DNA of 8,576 nt from Candidatus Firestoneibacteriota bacterium (GCA_016212735.1 JACRDZ010000172.1:1-8576); one strand, 5' to 3'; counted from the stretch's first letter, positions 1 through 6,744 are shown. Numbers and translations are program-made. Notes: generated by a model not told the origin, from the letters alone.

Positions 1-29
1 TGTTTTTCCCCTGGCAAAAAGCCCTGCAA
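1..29. repeat. 29-bp exact direct repeat within aroA, copy at window edge
   Basis: Bases 1-29 are identical to 664-692 and in the same reading frame, 221 codons apart. Both copies encode AGLFARGKT (residues 406-414 here). Identity stops at base 30. Whether it would continue to the left is unknown, because the window begins exactly at the repeat. Confidence 0.9.
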
Positions 30-1242
30 TAGCAAGAGACATAGCAATTCTATGATCACCATAACTGCTGGATTTATCACAGCTTTTAAAATATTTACCG
101 CCAGTAATAATTAATCCGTCAGGTAATTCTTTTATTTTTACACCTAATAATGAAAGCTCATTAGTAATAGTTTTTATTCTATCTGATTCCTTTACTCTAA
201 GTTCCGTTGCATCTTTTATTATAGTTGTTCCTCCAGCACAAGCTGCTGCTACAGCAATTATAGGGATTTCATCTATTAATTTTGGAATAATATCTCCAGA
301 TATTTTAATCCCTTGTAATTTTGATGATGAAACTTTAATATCTGCAATTGGTTCATTGTTAATTTCTCTGTAATTCAATAATTCGATGTTTCCACCCATC
401 TGTTTTAATACATCTATTATTCCTGTTCTTGTAGGATTTACTCCGACATTTTTAAGTATTACCTGTGAATTATCAAGAATTAAAGCTCCAACAATAAAAT
501 ATGATGCAGATGAAATATCTCCAGGAACTTCTATGTCACGTGCTTTTAGTTTTTTTTTGCCAGTAATTTCAGTAGAAAAAATATCTTTTTTGTTGATGTC
601 AGCACCTAAATAAGCAAGCATACGTTCTGTATGATCCCTTGATAATGAAGGTTCCCTGACTATTGTTTTTCCCCTGGCAAAAAGCCCTGCAAAAAGTAAA
701 CATGATTTAATCTGTGCACTGGCAATTTTACTGTTGAATTCTATACCTTTTAATTTTTTTCCAAGTATTGTTAAAGGAGCGAAATTAGAATTGTCACGGC
801 CATAAATAACAGCGCCCATATTTTTAAGAGGAACTGTTACTCTTTTCATTGGACGACTGCATAAAGATTTATCTCCGGTAACTACAGAATAAAATTGTTG
901 TCCGGATAAAATCCCAAGTAATAATCGCATTGAAGTTCCGGAATTTCCCATGTTAAGTATTTCTTTTGGTTCTGCCAGTCCATTAAAACCAACACCGTTT
1001 ATTTGAACTCTATCTGTCCCCAATCCATTTATATTAACACCCATTTTTATATATGCTTTTGCAGTATTTAACGTATCTTCGGATTCTAAAAAATTTGTAA
1101 TTGTTAAAATCCCTTGTGTTAATGCCCCAATCATAATTGCTCTATGAGATATAGATTTATCTCCCTGTACTTCACATTCACCTCTTAAAGAATTTACTGG
1201 AGTTGTTTTGATATAATTTTTATTATATTTATCAATAATCAT
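1..1242 (-). CDS. aroA: 3-phosphoshikimate 1-carboxyvinyltransferase (EPSP synthase), class II, C-terminus cut by window edge
   Basis: This cytoplasmic enzyme joins phosphoenolpyruvate to shikimate-3-phosphate to form EPSP, the sixth step of the shikimate pathway. The minus-strand frame is open for 414 codons from ATG at 1242 to base 1. Seen in the translation: GDKSISHR (27-34, substrate lysine and arginine), NSGTSMR (100-106), SRPMKRV (129-135), SAQIK (175-179), SRDHTERM (201-208), NPTR (269-272), DEIP (324-327), LRVKESDR (348-355) and GDHRIAM (395-401). GDKS, SAQxK, RxHTE and NxTR are the set that marks class II enzymes, the group that includes glyphosate-insensitive forms. The family is usually about 430 residues, so roughly 15-20 C-terminal residues lie outside the window. 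The start is one base after the stop of the upstream gene, has only a weak purine-rich ribosome site, and is probably translationally coupled. A 29-base exact repeat lies within the gene. Confidence 0.96.
   Translation of the reverse strand, partial: MIIDKYNKNYIKTTPVNSLRGECEVQGDKSISHRAIMIGALTQGILTITNFLESEDTLNTAKAYIKMGVNINGLGTDRVQINGVGFNGLAEPKEILNMGNSGTSMRLLLGILSGQQFYSVVTGDKSLCSRPMKRVTVPLKNMGAVIYGRDNSNFAPLTILGKKLKGIEFNSKIASAQIKSCLLFAGLFARGKTIVREPSLSRDHTERMLAYLGADINKKDIFSTEITGKKKLKARDIEVPGDISSASYFIVGALILDNSQVILKNVGVNPTRTGIIDVLKQMGGNIELLNYREINNEPIADIKVSSSKLQGIKISGDIIPKLIDEIPIIAVAAACAGGTTIIKDATELRVKESDRIKTITNELSLLGVKIKELPDGLIITGGKYFKSCDKSSSYGDHRIAMSLAIAGLFARGKT
664..692. repeat. 29-bp exact direct repeat within aroA, internal copy
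   Basis: This is the partner of bases 1-29. It encodes AGLFARGKT at residues 185-193, just after the SAQIK motif in the first half of EPSP synthase. The two sites occupy comparable positions in the two pseudo-symmetric halves of the protein. Confidence 0.9.
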
Positions 1243-1243
1243 A

Positions 1244-1798
1244 TTATTCTTTCTTTTTTATTATGTGTTCAGATGTTATCCCGTTTAAGTCAAAAAATTT
1301 ATTTGCAAAATCCATATTGTAAAATCGAATAATTATTCTGTGTGGATTATAAACCAATATCTGTATCCCTGTAAAATGGTTAGAAATAAAAGCAGGTATT
1401 CCTAATACAAAAAATAAGGAAATAATTGAAAAAAGACCTAAAAGAAAGAATGCCAGTCCAGCTATATGTCCTTTATAATCCTGCGAAATGTTATAAATTG
1501 ACGGCATTATAATGTACCACATTCCAATAATAACTGCTAAAAAAACTGTAATACTGGAAAAGCTGATTAATTTTTTTTTCTCTTTTAATTTTTTTAAACA
1601 TTTTTCGCATAAAAAAATAGGGATATCAATTCTTCTGGTTTTTCTTACAATAGTTCCTCCTTCCTGTTCAGAATCTACAATTTTAGGAGAAGGTCTGCCT
1701 ATTTCAACTCTATTTGAAGCATTGTAATCTCCACAATGACAGCAATTTCGCGGCATTACTAATTTTTTATAAGGGAAGCTAATAATAATTTCAGACAT
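1244..1798 (-). CDS. Unrecognised 184-residue protein: paired-cysteine N-terminus plus two membrane segments
   Basis: I do not recognise the family. Seen: residues 1-70 carry C19-x-x-C22 (with an extra C20) and C64-x-x-C67, a spacing that suits a zinc-ribbon-like metal site. A Lys-rich stretch (69-76) follows, then two hydrophobic segments at about 79-101 and 111-135. The C-terminal tail (143-175) looks beta-rich and has the motif FYNMDFANKFFDLNG. There is no obvious signal peptide, so the cysteine domain is probably cytoplasmic. The ATG at 1798 has a good AGGA ribosome site (about 1805-1808, minus strand). Met15 is a weaker alternative start. Its stop (TAA) is one base before the aroA start, so the two are almost certainly cotranscribed and coupled. 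It lies between tyrA and aroA, but nothing in it suggests a catalytic role in aromatic synthesis. It is a real gene by length, ribosome site and domain pattern; its function is unknown. Confidence 0.82.
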   Translation of the reverse strand: MSEIIISFPYKKLVMPRNCCHCGDYNASNRVEIGRPSPKIVDSEQEGGTIVRKTRRIDIPIFLCEKCLKKLKEKKKLISFSSITVFLAVIIGMWYIIMPSIYNISQDYKGHIAGLAFFLLGLFSIISLFFVLGIPAFISNHFTGIQILVYNPHRIIIRFYNMDFANKFFDLNGITSEHIIKKKE

Positions 1799-1819
1799 GA
1801 TTTTTCCTGATAATTTTAA

Positions 1820-1883
1820 ATTAGTTTTAAGTCTTAAGTTTTTAGTTCTAAACTTATAACTTACTACTTAAAACTAATAACTT
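1820..1883. repeat. Inverted array of degenerate 7-bp units between tyrA and the 184-residue gene
   Basis: The 132-bp gap between two minus-strand genes holds a 13-bp perfect inverted repeat: ATTAGTTTTAAGT (1820-1832) and ACTTAAAACTAAT (1866-1878). Inside it lies a second, imperfect hairpin, TAAGTTTTTAG (1835-1845) against CTAAACTTA (1848-1856). The arms are built from 7-base units: four TAAGTTT-like units (1821-1848), then five AACTT-ending units in the opposite sense (1849-1883). It could form a long AT-only stem in DNA or RNA. It lacks a GC stem with a U-tract, so it is not a standard terminator. Confidence 0.75.
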
Positions 1884-1930
1884 TGAAATTCCTATACTTA
1901 TATTTATAAGCTTGCTGGGTAATTAAATTT

Positions 1931-2803
1931 TTATATTTTATCTCTGAATTCTTTTGCATCAGAGAATTTTTGCAATAGACCTTCACTGTCTTCCATTTGA
2001 ATTAAAGTTTCTATTTTAAATAATTCCAATCGAAGCTCATTAATTTGCTTTAAAATATATTTTTTATTTGATATACATATATCCTTCCACATAACAGGAT
2101 CACTCGCAGCAATTCTTGTAATATCACGGAACCCGTTTCCAATACCAGCTTTAATTTTTAATTCATTTTCTTTATTTTTACATTTATCACGTGTCATAAT
2201 AGACTGCAATGTTGCAATTATATGAGGAAGGTGACTTGTAAGCGCAACAATTTCATCATGTTCTTCCGGAGAAACTTCTGTAACTGATGCTCCAAGAGTA
2301 CTCCATAAAAGTTTTATTTTGTTTAGAGCAAATGGATTGGTATGTTTATTTTTTGTTACAAAACAAGTGGAATTCAAAAACATATCTGATCTAGAAAATT
2401 CAATACCTTTTTTTTCTGAGCCTGCCATTGGATGAGATCCTACAAACATAATTTTACTGCTTTTTAGTTTATCAATTCTGTTTAATATCATAGATTTAGA
2501 ACTGCCAACATCAGTGATTATTGCTTCAGAGGTTATATAAGGTTCAATCATAGAAACTATTTGAGGAATAATGCCAACTGGAGTTGCAATAATAATTAAA
2601 TCTGATTCATTAACAGCATCATTTTCCGGGCTTGAATAATAATAGTCTATTAATCCTTGTTTTTTAGCTTTTTCAAGATTAGCCAATGTTCTTCCAACAC
2701 CGATTATTTCAATTCTATTGTTTTTTTCTTTTAATGCTAAAGCTATAGACCCGCCGATTAATCCAACACCAATAATAGTTATTTTTTTAAAATCAAGTTC
2801 CAT
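1931..2803 (-). CDS. tyrA: Prephenate/arogenate dehydrogenase, single-domain without ACT
   Basis: TyrA oxidatively decarboxylates prephenate to 4-hydroxyphenylpyruvate, or arogenate to tyrosine, using NAD(P)+. Seen: Rossmann motif GVGLIGGS (12-19), second-strand end GVGRT (35-39), ATPVG (73-77), DVGSSK (98-103), GSHPMAGSE (122-130), EEHD (180-183), SHLPH (190-194, with conserved histidines) and GIGNGFRDITRIAASDP with MWKD (220-241). The length of 290 residues matches the core enzyme. There is no C-terminal ACT domain, unlike the longer Bacillus-type enzyme. At the end of strand 2 the acidic residue typical of NAD-users is replaced by Gly37-Arg38, which suggests NADP use. The start has ribosome site AGAGG (2810-2814). 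It lies 24 bp after aroF in the same direction, consistent with one operon. Substrate preference (prephenate or arogenate) cannot be read by eye. Confidence 0.96.
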   Translation of the reverse strand: MELDFKKITIIGVGLIGGSIALALKEKNNRIEIIGVGRTLANLEKAKKQGLIDYYYSSPENDAVNESDLIIIATPVGIIPQIVSMIEPYITSEAIITDVGSSKSMILNRIDKLKSSKIMFVGSHPMAGSEKKGIEFSRSDMFLNSTCFVTKNKHTNPFALNKIKLLWSTLGASVTEVSPEEHDEIVALTSHLPHIIATLQSIMTRDKCKNKENELKIKAGIGNGFRDITRIAASDPVMWKDICISNKKYILKQINELRLELFKIETLIQMEDSEGLLQKFSDAKEFRDKI

Positions 2804-2827
2804 CTTAAACCTCTAAGCCCTTAGGTC

Positions 2828-3841
2828 TTAAATTGTTCGTCCAACAGCTTCTGCTACAGGTTTCAAAGTTAATATAAGTTTATCAAATTTTTCAGGAAGA
2901 AGTGATTGTGCTCCGTCAGAAAGAGCATCTTCAGGGCAGGGATGGACTTCTATAATTAGTCCATCACATCCGCATGCAATTGATGCTTTTGCCATTGGTT
3001 CAACAAGTTCCCATTTTCCGGTAGCATGACTCGGATCTACTACAACAGGTAAATGTGTTAATTTTTTTAATACAGGAACAGCACTTAAATCAAGAGTGTT
3101 TCTTGTTTCTTCTGAGAAAGTTCTTATACCTCTTTCACATAAAATAACATTATAATTCCCTTCTGACATAATATATTCCGCAGACATAAGGAATTCTTTT
3201 ATTGTAGCGCTTAATCCTCTTTTTAATAGTACAGGTATTTTAGATTTACCAACTTCTTTTAGAAGATTGAAATTCTGCATATTGCGTGCCCCGATCTGTA
3301 TTATATCTGAATAATTAGCTACTAATTCAACATCTCTTGTGTCCATAACTTCAGTTACAACCGGTAATCCAAAAGCTTTTTTAACTTCAGCCAGAATTTT
3401 CAAGCCTTCTTCTCCAAGACCCTGAAAATCATACGGCGATGTGCGCGGCTTAAATGCTCCTCCACGAATAATATGTGCACCTGATTTTTTAACTTTTTCT
3501 GCAATATCAAACATCATTGCCCTGCTTTCAACAGAACAGGGGCCTGCCATAATAACTATTTTTTTGTCGCCTATCTTTAAGTTATCAATGTTAATAATTG
3601 TATTCTCCTTTTTGAAATCACGGCTTGCCATTTTATAAGGTTTTAATATAGCTAGAACTTTTTCAACACCTGGTAAAATTTCAATTGGATGTGCTCTAAG
3701 ATTGTCTTCCTGTCCTATGGCTCCTATTACTGTTCTTTCAACACCTTTGGATATATTTAGTTTAACTCCTAAACTGGTTAATTTATCGCAAATATGTTTA
3801 ATTTGTTCTTCTGTAGCATTTGGTTTTAGAACGATTATCAT
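2828..3841 (-). CDS. aroF: 3-deoxy-7-phosphoheptulonate (DAHP) synthase, type I-beta with N-terminal regulatory domain
   Basis: This enzyme condenses phosphoenolpyruvate and erythrose-4-phosphate into DAHP, the entry step of the shikimate pathway. Residues 1-70 form the ferredoxin-like domain (start [14 protein letters not shown]) that in the Thermotoga-type enzyme binds tyrosine or phenylalanine for feedback inhibition. The TIM-barrel domain follows: GPCSVE (100-105), [16 protein letters not shown] (126-141), QIGARNMQN (182-190), LLKRG (205-209), CERGIRTF (235-242), DPSHATG (269-275) and [16 protein letters not shown] (298-313). Likely metal ligands C102, H272, E298 and D309 fall at the same numbers I recall for the Thermotoga maritima enzyme, which is about the same length (337 against 338 residues). 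Ribosome site AAGGAGA (3849-3855) sits 7 bases before ATG. It is the first full-length gene of the minus-strand operon and has its own promoter. Confidence 0.97.
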   Translation of the reverse strand: MIIVLKPNATEEQIKHICDKLTSLGVKLNISKGVERTVIGAIGQEDNLRAHPIEILPGVEKVLAILKPYKMASRDFKKENTIINIDNLKIGDKKIVIMAGPCSVESRAMMFDIAEKVKKSGAHIIRGGAFKPRTSPYDFQGLGEEGLKILAEVKKAFGLPVVTEVMDTRDVELVANYSDIIQIGARNMQNFNLLKEVGKSKIPVLLKRGLSATIKEFLMSAEYIMSEGNYNVILCERGIRTFSEETRNTLDLSAVPVLKKLTHLPVVVDPSHATGKWELVEPMAKASIACGCDGLIIEVHPCPEDALSDGAQSLLPEKFDKLILTLKPVAEAVGRTI

Positions 3842-3842
3842 A

Positions 3843-3908
3843 TTAAAATCTCCTTATTCCGCAGAATTTGTGATTCAACTGGGTTATGTATTTAATAAAA
3901 ATCTGCAT
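3843..3908 (-). CDS. Possible 21-residue leader ORF upstream of aroF
   Basis: On the minus strand an ATG at 3908 opens a 21-codon frame that starts MQIFIKY and ends CGIRRF, then TAA at 3845-3843, one base before the aroF ATG. Four of the 21 residues are aromatic (F4, Y7, F15, F21). The ATG is only about five bases from the predicted transcription start and has no Shine-Dalgarno site, so it would have to be translated as a leaderless message. It could be chance, since the aroF ribosome site lies inside it. Confidence 0.2.
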   Translation of the reverse strand: MQIFIKYITQLNHKFCGIRRF

Positions 3909-3919
3909 TTTGTTTGAGA

Positions 3920-3947
3920 ATTATAACAGAATAGACTAAAAAGTCAA
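3920..3947 (-). promoter_or_regulatory. Sigma70-like promoter for the aroF operon
   Basis: On the minus strand the -35 box TTGACT (3947-3942) and the -10 box TATAAT (3925-3920) are separated by 16 bp, one to two mismatches from consensus overall. Transcription would start near 3913, giving a leader of about 70 nt before aroF. That is too short for a T-box riboswitch. Confidence 0.75.
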
Positions 3948-3962
3948 ACCATAATTGTGGTT
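3947..3962. promoter_or_regulatory. Imperfect 16-bp palindrome, candidate operator
   Basis: AACCATAATTGTGGTT has five-base complementary arms (AACCA / TGGTT) around a central AATT, with one mismatched pair. It abuts the aroF -35 box and lies upstream of the opposite promoter, where a regulator could affect both genes. No known operator consensus was matched. Confidence 0.35.
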
Positions 3963-3983
3963 ATGATACATATCTCCATGCAG

Positions 3984-4012
3984 TTGCAAATTTAAAAAAT
4001 AGTATATATAAT
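3984..4012 (+). promoter_or_regulatory. Sigma70-like promoter for the radical SAM-glycosyltransferase pair
   Basis: The -35 box TTGCAA (3984-3989) and perfect -10 box TATAAT (4007-4012) are 17 bp apart. Transcription would begin near 4019, about 30 nt before the TTG start codon. Confidence 0.7.
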
Positions 4013-4036
4013 ACAAAAATAAGTAAAATTAATTCC

Positions 4037-4043
4037 AGGAGAG
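4037..4043 (+). promoter_or_regulatory. Ribosome binding site that fixes a TTG start
   Basis: AGGAGAG ends 7 bases before the TTG at 4051. The next in-frame ATG (codon 12) lies beyond the conserved first strand ILIINPP and has no such site, so TTG is the better start. Confidence 0.85.
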
Positions 4044-4050
4044 AATTTAA

Positions 4051-5505
4051 TTGAAGATTTTAATAATAAATCCCCCAAGAGTTATGGGATTACCTGTTGT
4101 TAGAGAAGAAAGATATGAGCATAAGGATTTTGGTGCAATATATCCGCCGTTAAATCTTCTATATACAGCTTCGAATTTGAGAAAAAACAAATTTGATGTT
4201 ATTTTGATTGATGCAAATGGTTTTGATATTTCATTTAATAAGCTTGCAAATAAAATCGATGAAATAAAACCAGAAATTATTATTTCAAGATGCGGATTTG
4301 ATACACAGGATGAAGATTTAAGGATTTTAAAATATGCTAAAGATAAATTTAAGTCAATAACTATAGTAAGAAATAAAATAATTTCAGATGTCCCCTGGTT
4401 GAAAAAAGAATTTCTAGAAAAAAACAGATTTATAGATATATTTGTAAATCATGAATTGGATTTTTCTATAGTTGATATTGTAAATCATATAGTAAAAGTC
4501 AGGAATCAGGATTTTTACAATGAATTATCAAAAATTGATGGTATTTCATTTATAAAAGATAATGAAGTAATATCAACAAAAGCTTCGGATTTCAGTAAAA
4601 TAGATATAGATGAAATGCCTTTTCCAGCTTATGATTTACTGCCGGATTTAAGCCCATATCATACAGGCGTTTCACATTTTCCATTCGCACTTATTGTAAC
4701 ATCAAGAGGATGTCCGTTTCAATGTTCATTCTGCGCTTATTCGAGAATGGGGTACAAAATACGCAAACCAGAAAAAATTATTGAAGAATTTATATGGCTA
4801 AAAGAAAAGTTCGCCTTAAAGAGTTTTTTGTTTTTTGATGACCTCCTTGGCTTGAATAAAGAGGCATTTACAAAACTGCTTAATCTTATGATAGAAAATA
4901 AACTGAATTTGAAATGGGTAGGATGTACCAGAGCGAATCTTCTGGATGATGAGCTTGTTAAATTAATGAAAAAAGCTGGTTGTGAGGAAATGGCAATAGG
5001 AATTGAGTCTGGATCAGAAAAAGTTTTAAGTATAACAAAAAAAGGGATTTCATTAAGTGATATACGTAAAGCAGCAAAAATATTACATAAAAATAAAATT
5101 CTGTTTTATGGACTGGCAATTATAGGATTACCTGGAGAAACCAAAGAGACCATTAATGAAACTATAGAATTTATTAAGGAAATTGATCCATTTTACACTC
5201 AATTTTGTTTTGCAACACCATTCCCTAATACAGAAATATATAAGTATTATAAAGATAAAGGTCTATTGCTTACAGAAGATTGGAATAAATATTTCCCTTT
5301 ATCTGCAGAACCTGTTATACGAACAGAAGCATTGACAGAAGAAGAATTGAAATATTTAAGAAATTATGCATATAGAAAATTAATATTAAGACCCGGATAT
5401 CTCATACGAAAAATTAGATTATTTGATTGGGAATGGAACATAAAGGGATTTATTAAAATATTAGAAAGAATTTCTGCAATAATAAGGAAAAAGACTATAC
5501 GATGA
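4051..5505 (+). CDS. Radical SAM protein with cobalamin-binding-like N-terminal domain
   Basis: The N-terminal part (1-150) resembles the Rossmann-like B12 domain of BchE-type radical SAM enzymes: ILIINPPR (3-10), YPPLNLLYTASNLRKN (31-46) and VILIDA (50-55). The radical SAM barrel follows, with the cluster motif C221-x3-C225-x2-C228 inside SRGCPFQCSFC, FFDD (261-264), GIESGSE (317-323) and GLPGET (359-364). Enzymes of this type use SAM and an Fe4S4 cluster for methyl transfer, ring formation or other difficult chemistry, often on lipids, glycans or cofactors. The B12 domain looks degenerate: there is no DxHxxG, the usual Gly-Gly-x-His turn is replaced by VRNKIIS (106-112), and the usual Gly-Glu motif by VNHELD (132-137). 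The basic C-terminal tail (about 441-484) is not recognised. It starts at TTG and overlaps the glycosyltransferase gene by four bases, so the two probably act together. Substrate unknown. Confidence 0.9.
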   Translation: MKILIINPPRVMGLPVVREERYEHKDFGAIYPPLNLLYTASNLRKNKFDVILIDANGFDISFNKLANKIDEIKPEIIISRCGFDTQDEDLRILKYAKDKFKSITIVRNKIISDVPWLKKEFLEKNRFIDIFVNHELDFSIVDIVNHIVKVRNQDFYNELSKIDGISFIKDNEVISTKASDFSKIDIDEMPFPAYDLLPDLSPYHTGVSHFPFALIVTSRGCPFQCSFCAYSRMGYKIRKPEKIIEEFIWLKEKFALKSFLFFDDLLGLNKEAFTKLLNLMIENKLNLKWVGCTRANLLDDELVKLMKKAGCEEMAIGIESGSEKVLSITKKGISLSDIRKAAKILHKNKILFYGLAIIGLPGETKETINETIEFIKEIDPFYTQFCFATPFPNTEIYKYYKDKGLLLTEDWNKYFPLSAEPVIRTEALTEEELKYLRNYAYRKLILRPGYLIRKIRLFDWEWNIKGFIKILERISAIIRKKTIR

Positions 5506-6602
5506 ATAATGTACCAGACAATAATATTTATGATTTTTTAATCCTATCTGCATCACCGCGAAATACAGGCTGTTTTCTTCGCGCAAAATATATTGCTCTA
5601 TCACTTGAAAGAAGCGGCGCAAAAGTTAAATTAGCTATCCCATGCAAATCAAAACCTTTTATGTTTGATTTTATAATAAATTTCTTTAAGTATCTTTATT
5701 ATGTTTTATTAATAGATTATAAAGTTGGTATGTCAATTAAACCATATCCAAATACATTAATCCCGCTGCTTATAAAAAAAATATTGAAGAAAAATAAAGT
5801 AATTGTTGATATAGATGATGTGGATTTTGGTTATAGAGGTGGAATATTAAGTTCAATATTAAGATCAATTCAGAAACCGTTTCCTAAATATTTCGATCTG
5901 GTTACTTTTCATAATAAATTGCTAAGGGATTTTATTATTAAAGAGTTTAATGTTTTACCTGAAAAATTACACACTTTGCTGCAGGGGGTTGATTTTAGTG
6001 TTTTTGATTGCAGGCTTGATGTAACAGAATTTAAAGAAGAATTTATTAAAAAAAATAATTTAAATAATGATACAACAATATTGATATATCCTGCACATTT
6101 GAATATTGCTTCTGACCTGGATATTATTTTAAGCAATATAAAGGATATTCTGAATAGAGAGAATATTTTACTAATAATAGCAGGAGGAGGACAATTATTT
6201 GATGAGTTTAAGAAATCAGCACATAAACTGGATATTAAGAATATATATTTTACCGGATATTTATCTCCAGATAAAATAGCTGAATATATTTTAATTTCAG
6301 ATTTTGCTCTGGTATATTATAAGGATAGAAAGGTTAACTATTACCGTTCTTCAATGAAATTGAGAGAGTGTATGGCTTTGAAAAAAAAGATAATATGTAA
6401 TAACGTCGGAGAATTAAAATCGTTTGAACAATTTACATATCAAAGTGAAAGTGATATTAAGAGCTTTATTGATTTATTGGATAAATGCCTGAAACAATAT
6501 CCTGTTGATACTAGAGAAAAAGAAGGATACGAATATATTAAAAAAAATTATAATTGGGATTTAATAGGGAAAGAGTTTGTTGAATTCATTAAAACCATAT
6601 AG
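5502..6602 (+). CDS. GT-B fold glycosyltransferase, GT4-like
   Basis: This protein probably transfers a sugar from an activated donor onto a lipid, glycan or small molecule at the cytoplasmic side of the membrane. Seen: an N-terminal acceptor half with strand FLILSASPR (12-20) and VIVDIDD (100-106), then LLQGVDFSVF (159-168) at the domain junction. The donor half has ILIYPAHLN (193-201), LLIIAGGG (223-230), YFTGYLSPDKIAEY (249-262) and MKLRECMALKKKIICNNVGE (285-304), the region matching the nucleotide-sugar site of the family. The usual E-x7-E pair is degenerate here. There is no signal peptide; a hydrophobic, aromatic stretch at about 54-72 may touch the membrane. Its ATG overlaps the radical SAM stop codon (ATGA), which implies coupled translation. 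The length of 366 residues is normal. Donor and acceptor cannot be inferred. Confidence 0.85.
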   Translation: MNNVPDNNIYDFLILSASPRNTGCFLRAKYIALSLERSGAKVKLAIPCKSKPFMFDFIINFFKYLYYVLLIDYKVGMSIKPYPNTLIPLLIKKILKKNKVIVDIDDVDFGYRGGILSSILRSIQKPFPKYFDLVTFHNKLLRDFIIKEFNVLPEKLHTLLQGVDFSVFDCRLDVTEFKEEFIKKNNLNNDTTILIYPAHLNIASDLDIILSNIKDILNRENILLIIAGGGQLFDEFKKSAHKLDIKNIYFTGYLSPDKIAEYILISDFALVYYKDRKVNYYRSSMKLRECMALKKKIICNNVGELKSFEQFTYQSESDIKSFIDLLDKCLKQYPVDTREKEGYEYIKKNYNWDLIGKEFVEFIKTI

Positions 6603-6685
6603 AATTTTAATTGCAAAAAAAAACAATTTATGATAGCATAAAAAATTCAATACAAGAAGCTTGAGTTAAAAAGGATATTGCTTTG

Positions 6686-6694
6686 TGATATAAT
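6686..6694 (+). promoter_or_regulatory. Extended -10 promoter for ftsH
   Basis: TGATATAAT gives a perfect TATAAT (6689-6694) preceded by TGn, the extended -10 form. No good -35 box lies at 16-18 bp, which suits this type. GTGA and TCAC (6685-6688, 6697-6700) flank it as a short inverted pair. Transcription would start near 6701. The 156-bp gap before ftsH (6603-6758) otherwise holds only AT-rich sequence and no convincing terminator. Confidence 0.55.
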
Positions 6695-6744
6695 ACTCAC
6701 GCAGTAAATTTTATTATATTTTTGCACAAAATGTGAATGCAGAT

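Noticed and set aside
386..613. 75-codon plus-strand reading frame opposite aroA
   Set aside because: The minus-strand frame encodes intact EPSP synthase motifs across the same bases, so this is a shadow.
2813..2824. CTAAG-CC-CTTAG palindrome between aroF and tyrA
   Set aside because: The arms are five bases with a two-base loop, which cannot fold as RNA. It overlaps the tyrA ribosome site and is probably chance.
3842..3913. T-box or amino-acid riboswitch in the aroF leader
   Set aside because: The predicted leader is only about 70 nt and shows no T-box sequence or GC-rich terminator stem.
3702..3917. 71-codon plus-strand frame running from aroF into the intergenic region
   Set aside because: Most of it is antisense to the conserved AroF N-terminus, and it runs opposite to the strong aroF promoter and leader.
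6602..6650. Nested AT-rich inverted repeats after the glycosyltransferase stop (GAATTTT/AAAAATTC, AATTG/CAATT around nine A, TATG/CATA), as a terminator
   Set aside because: The stems are short and almost purely A-T, and no U-tract follows on the coding strand, so the structure would be weak. It is expected often in sequence this AT-rich.
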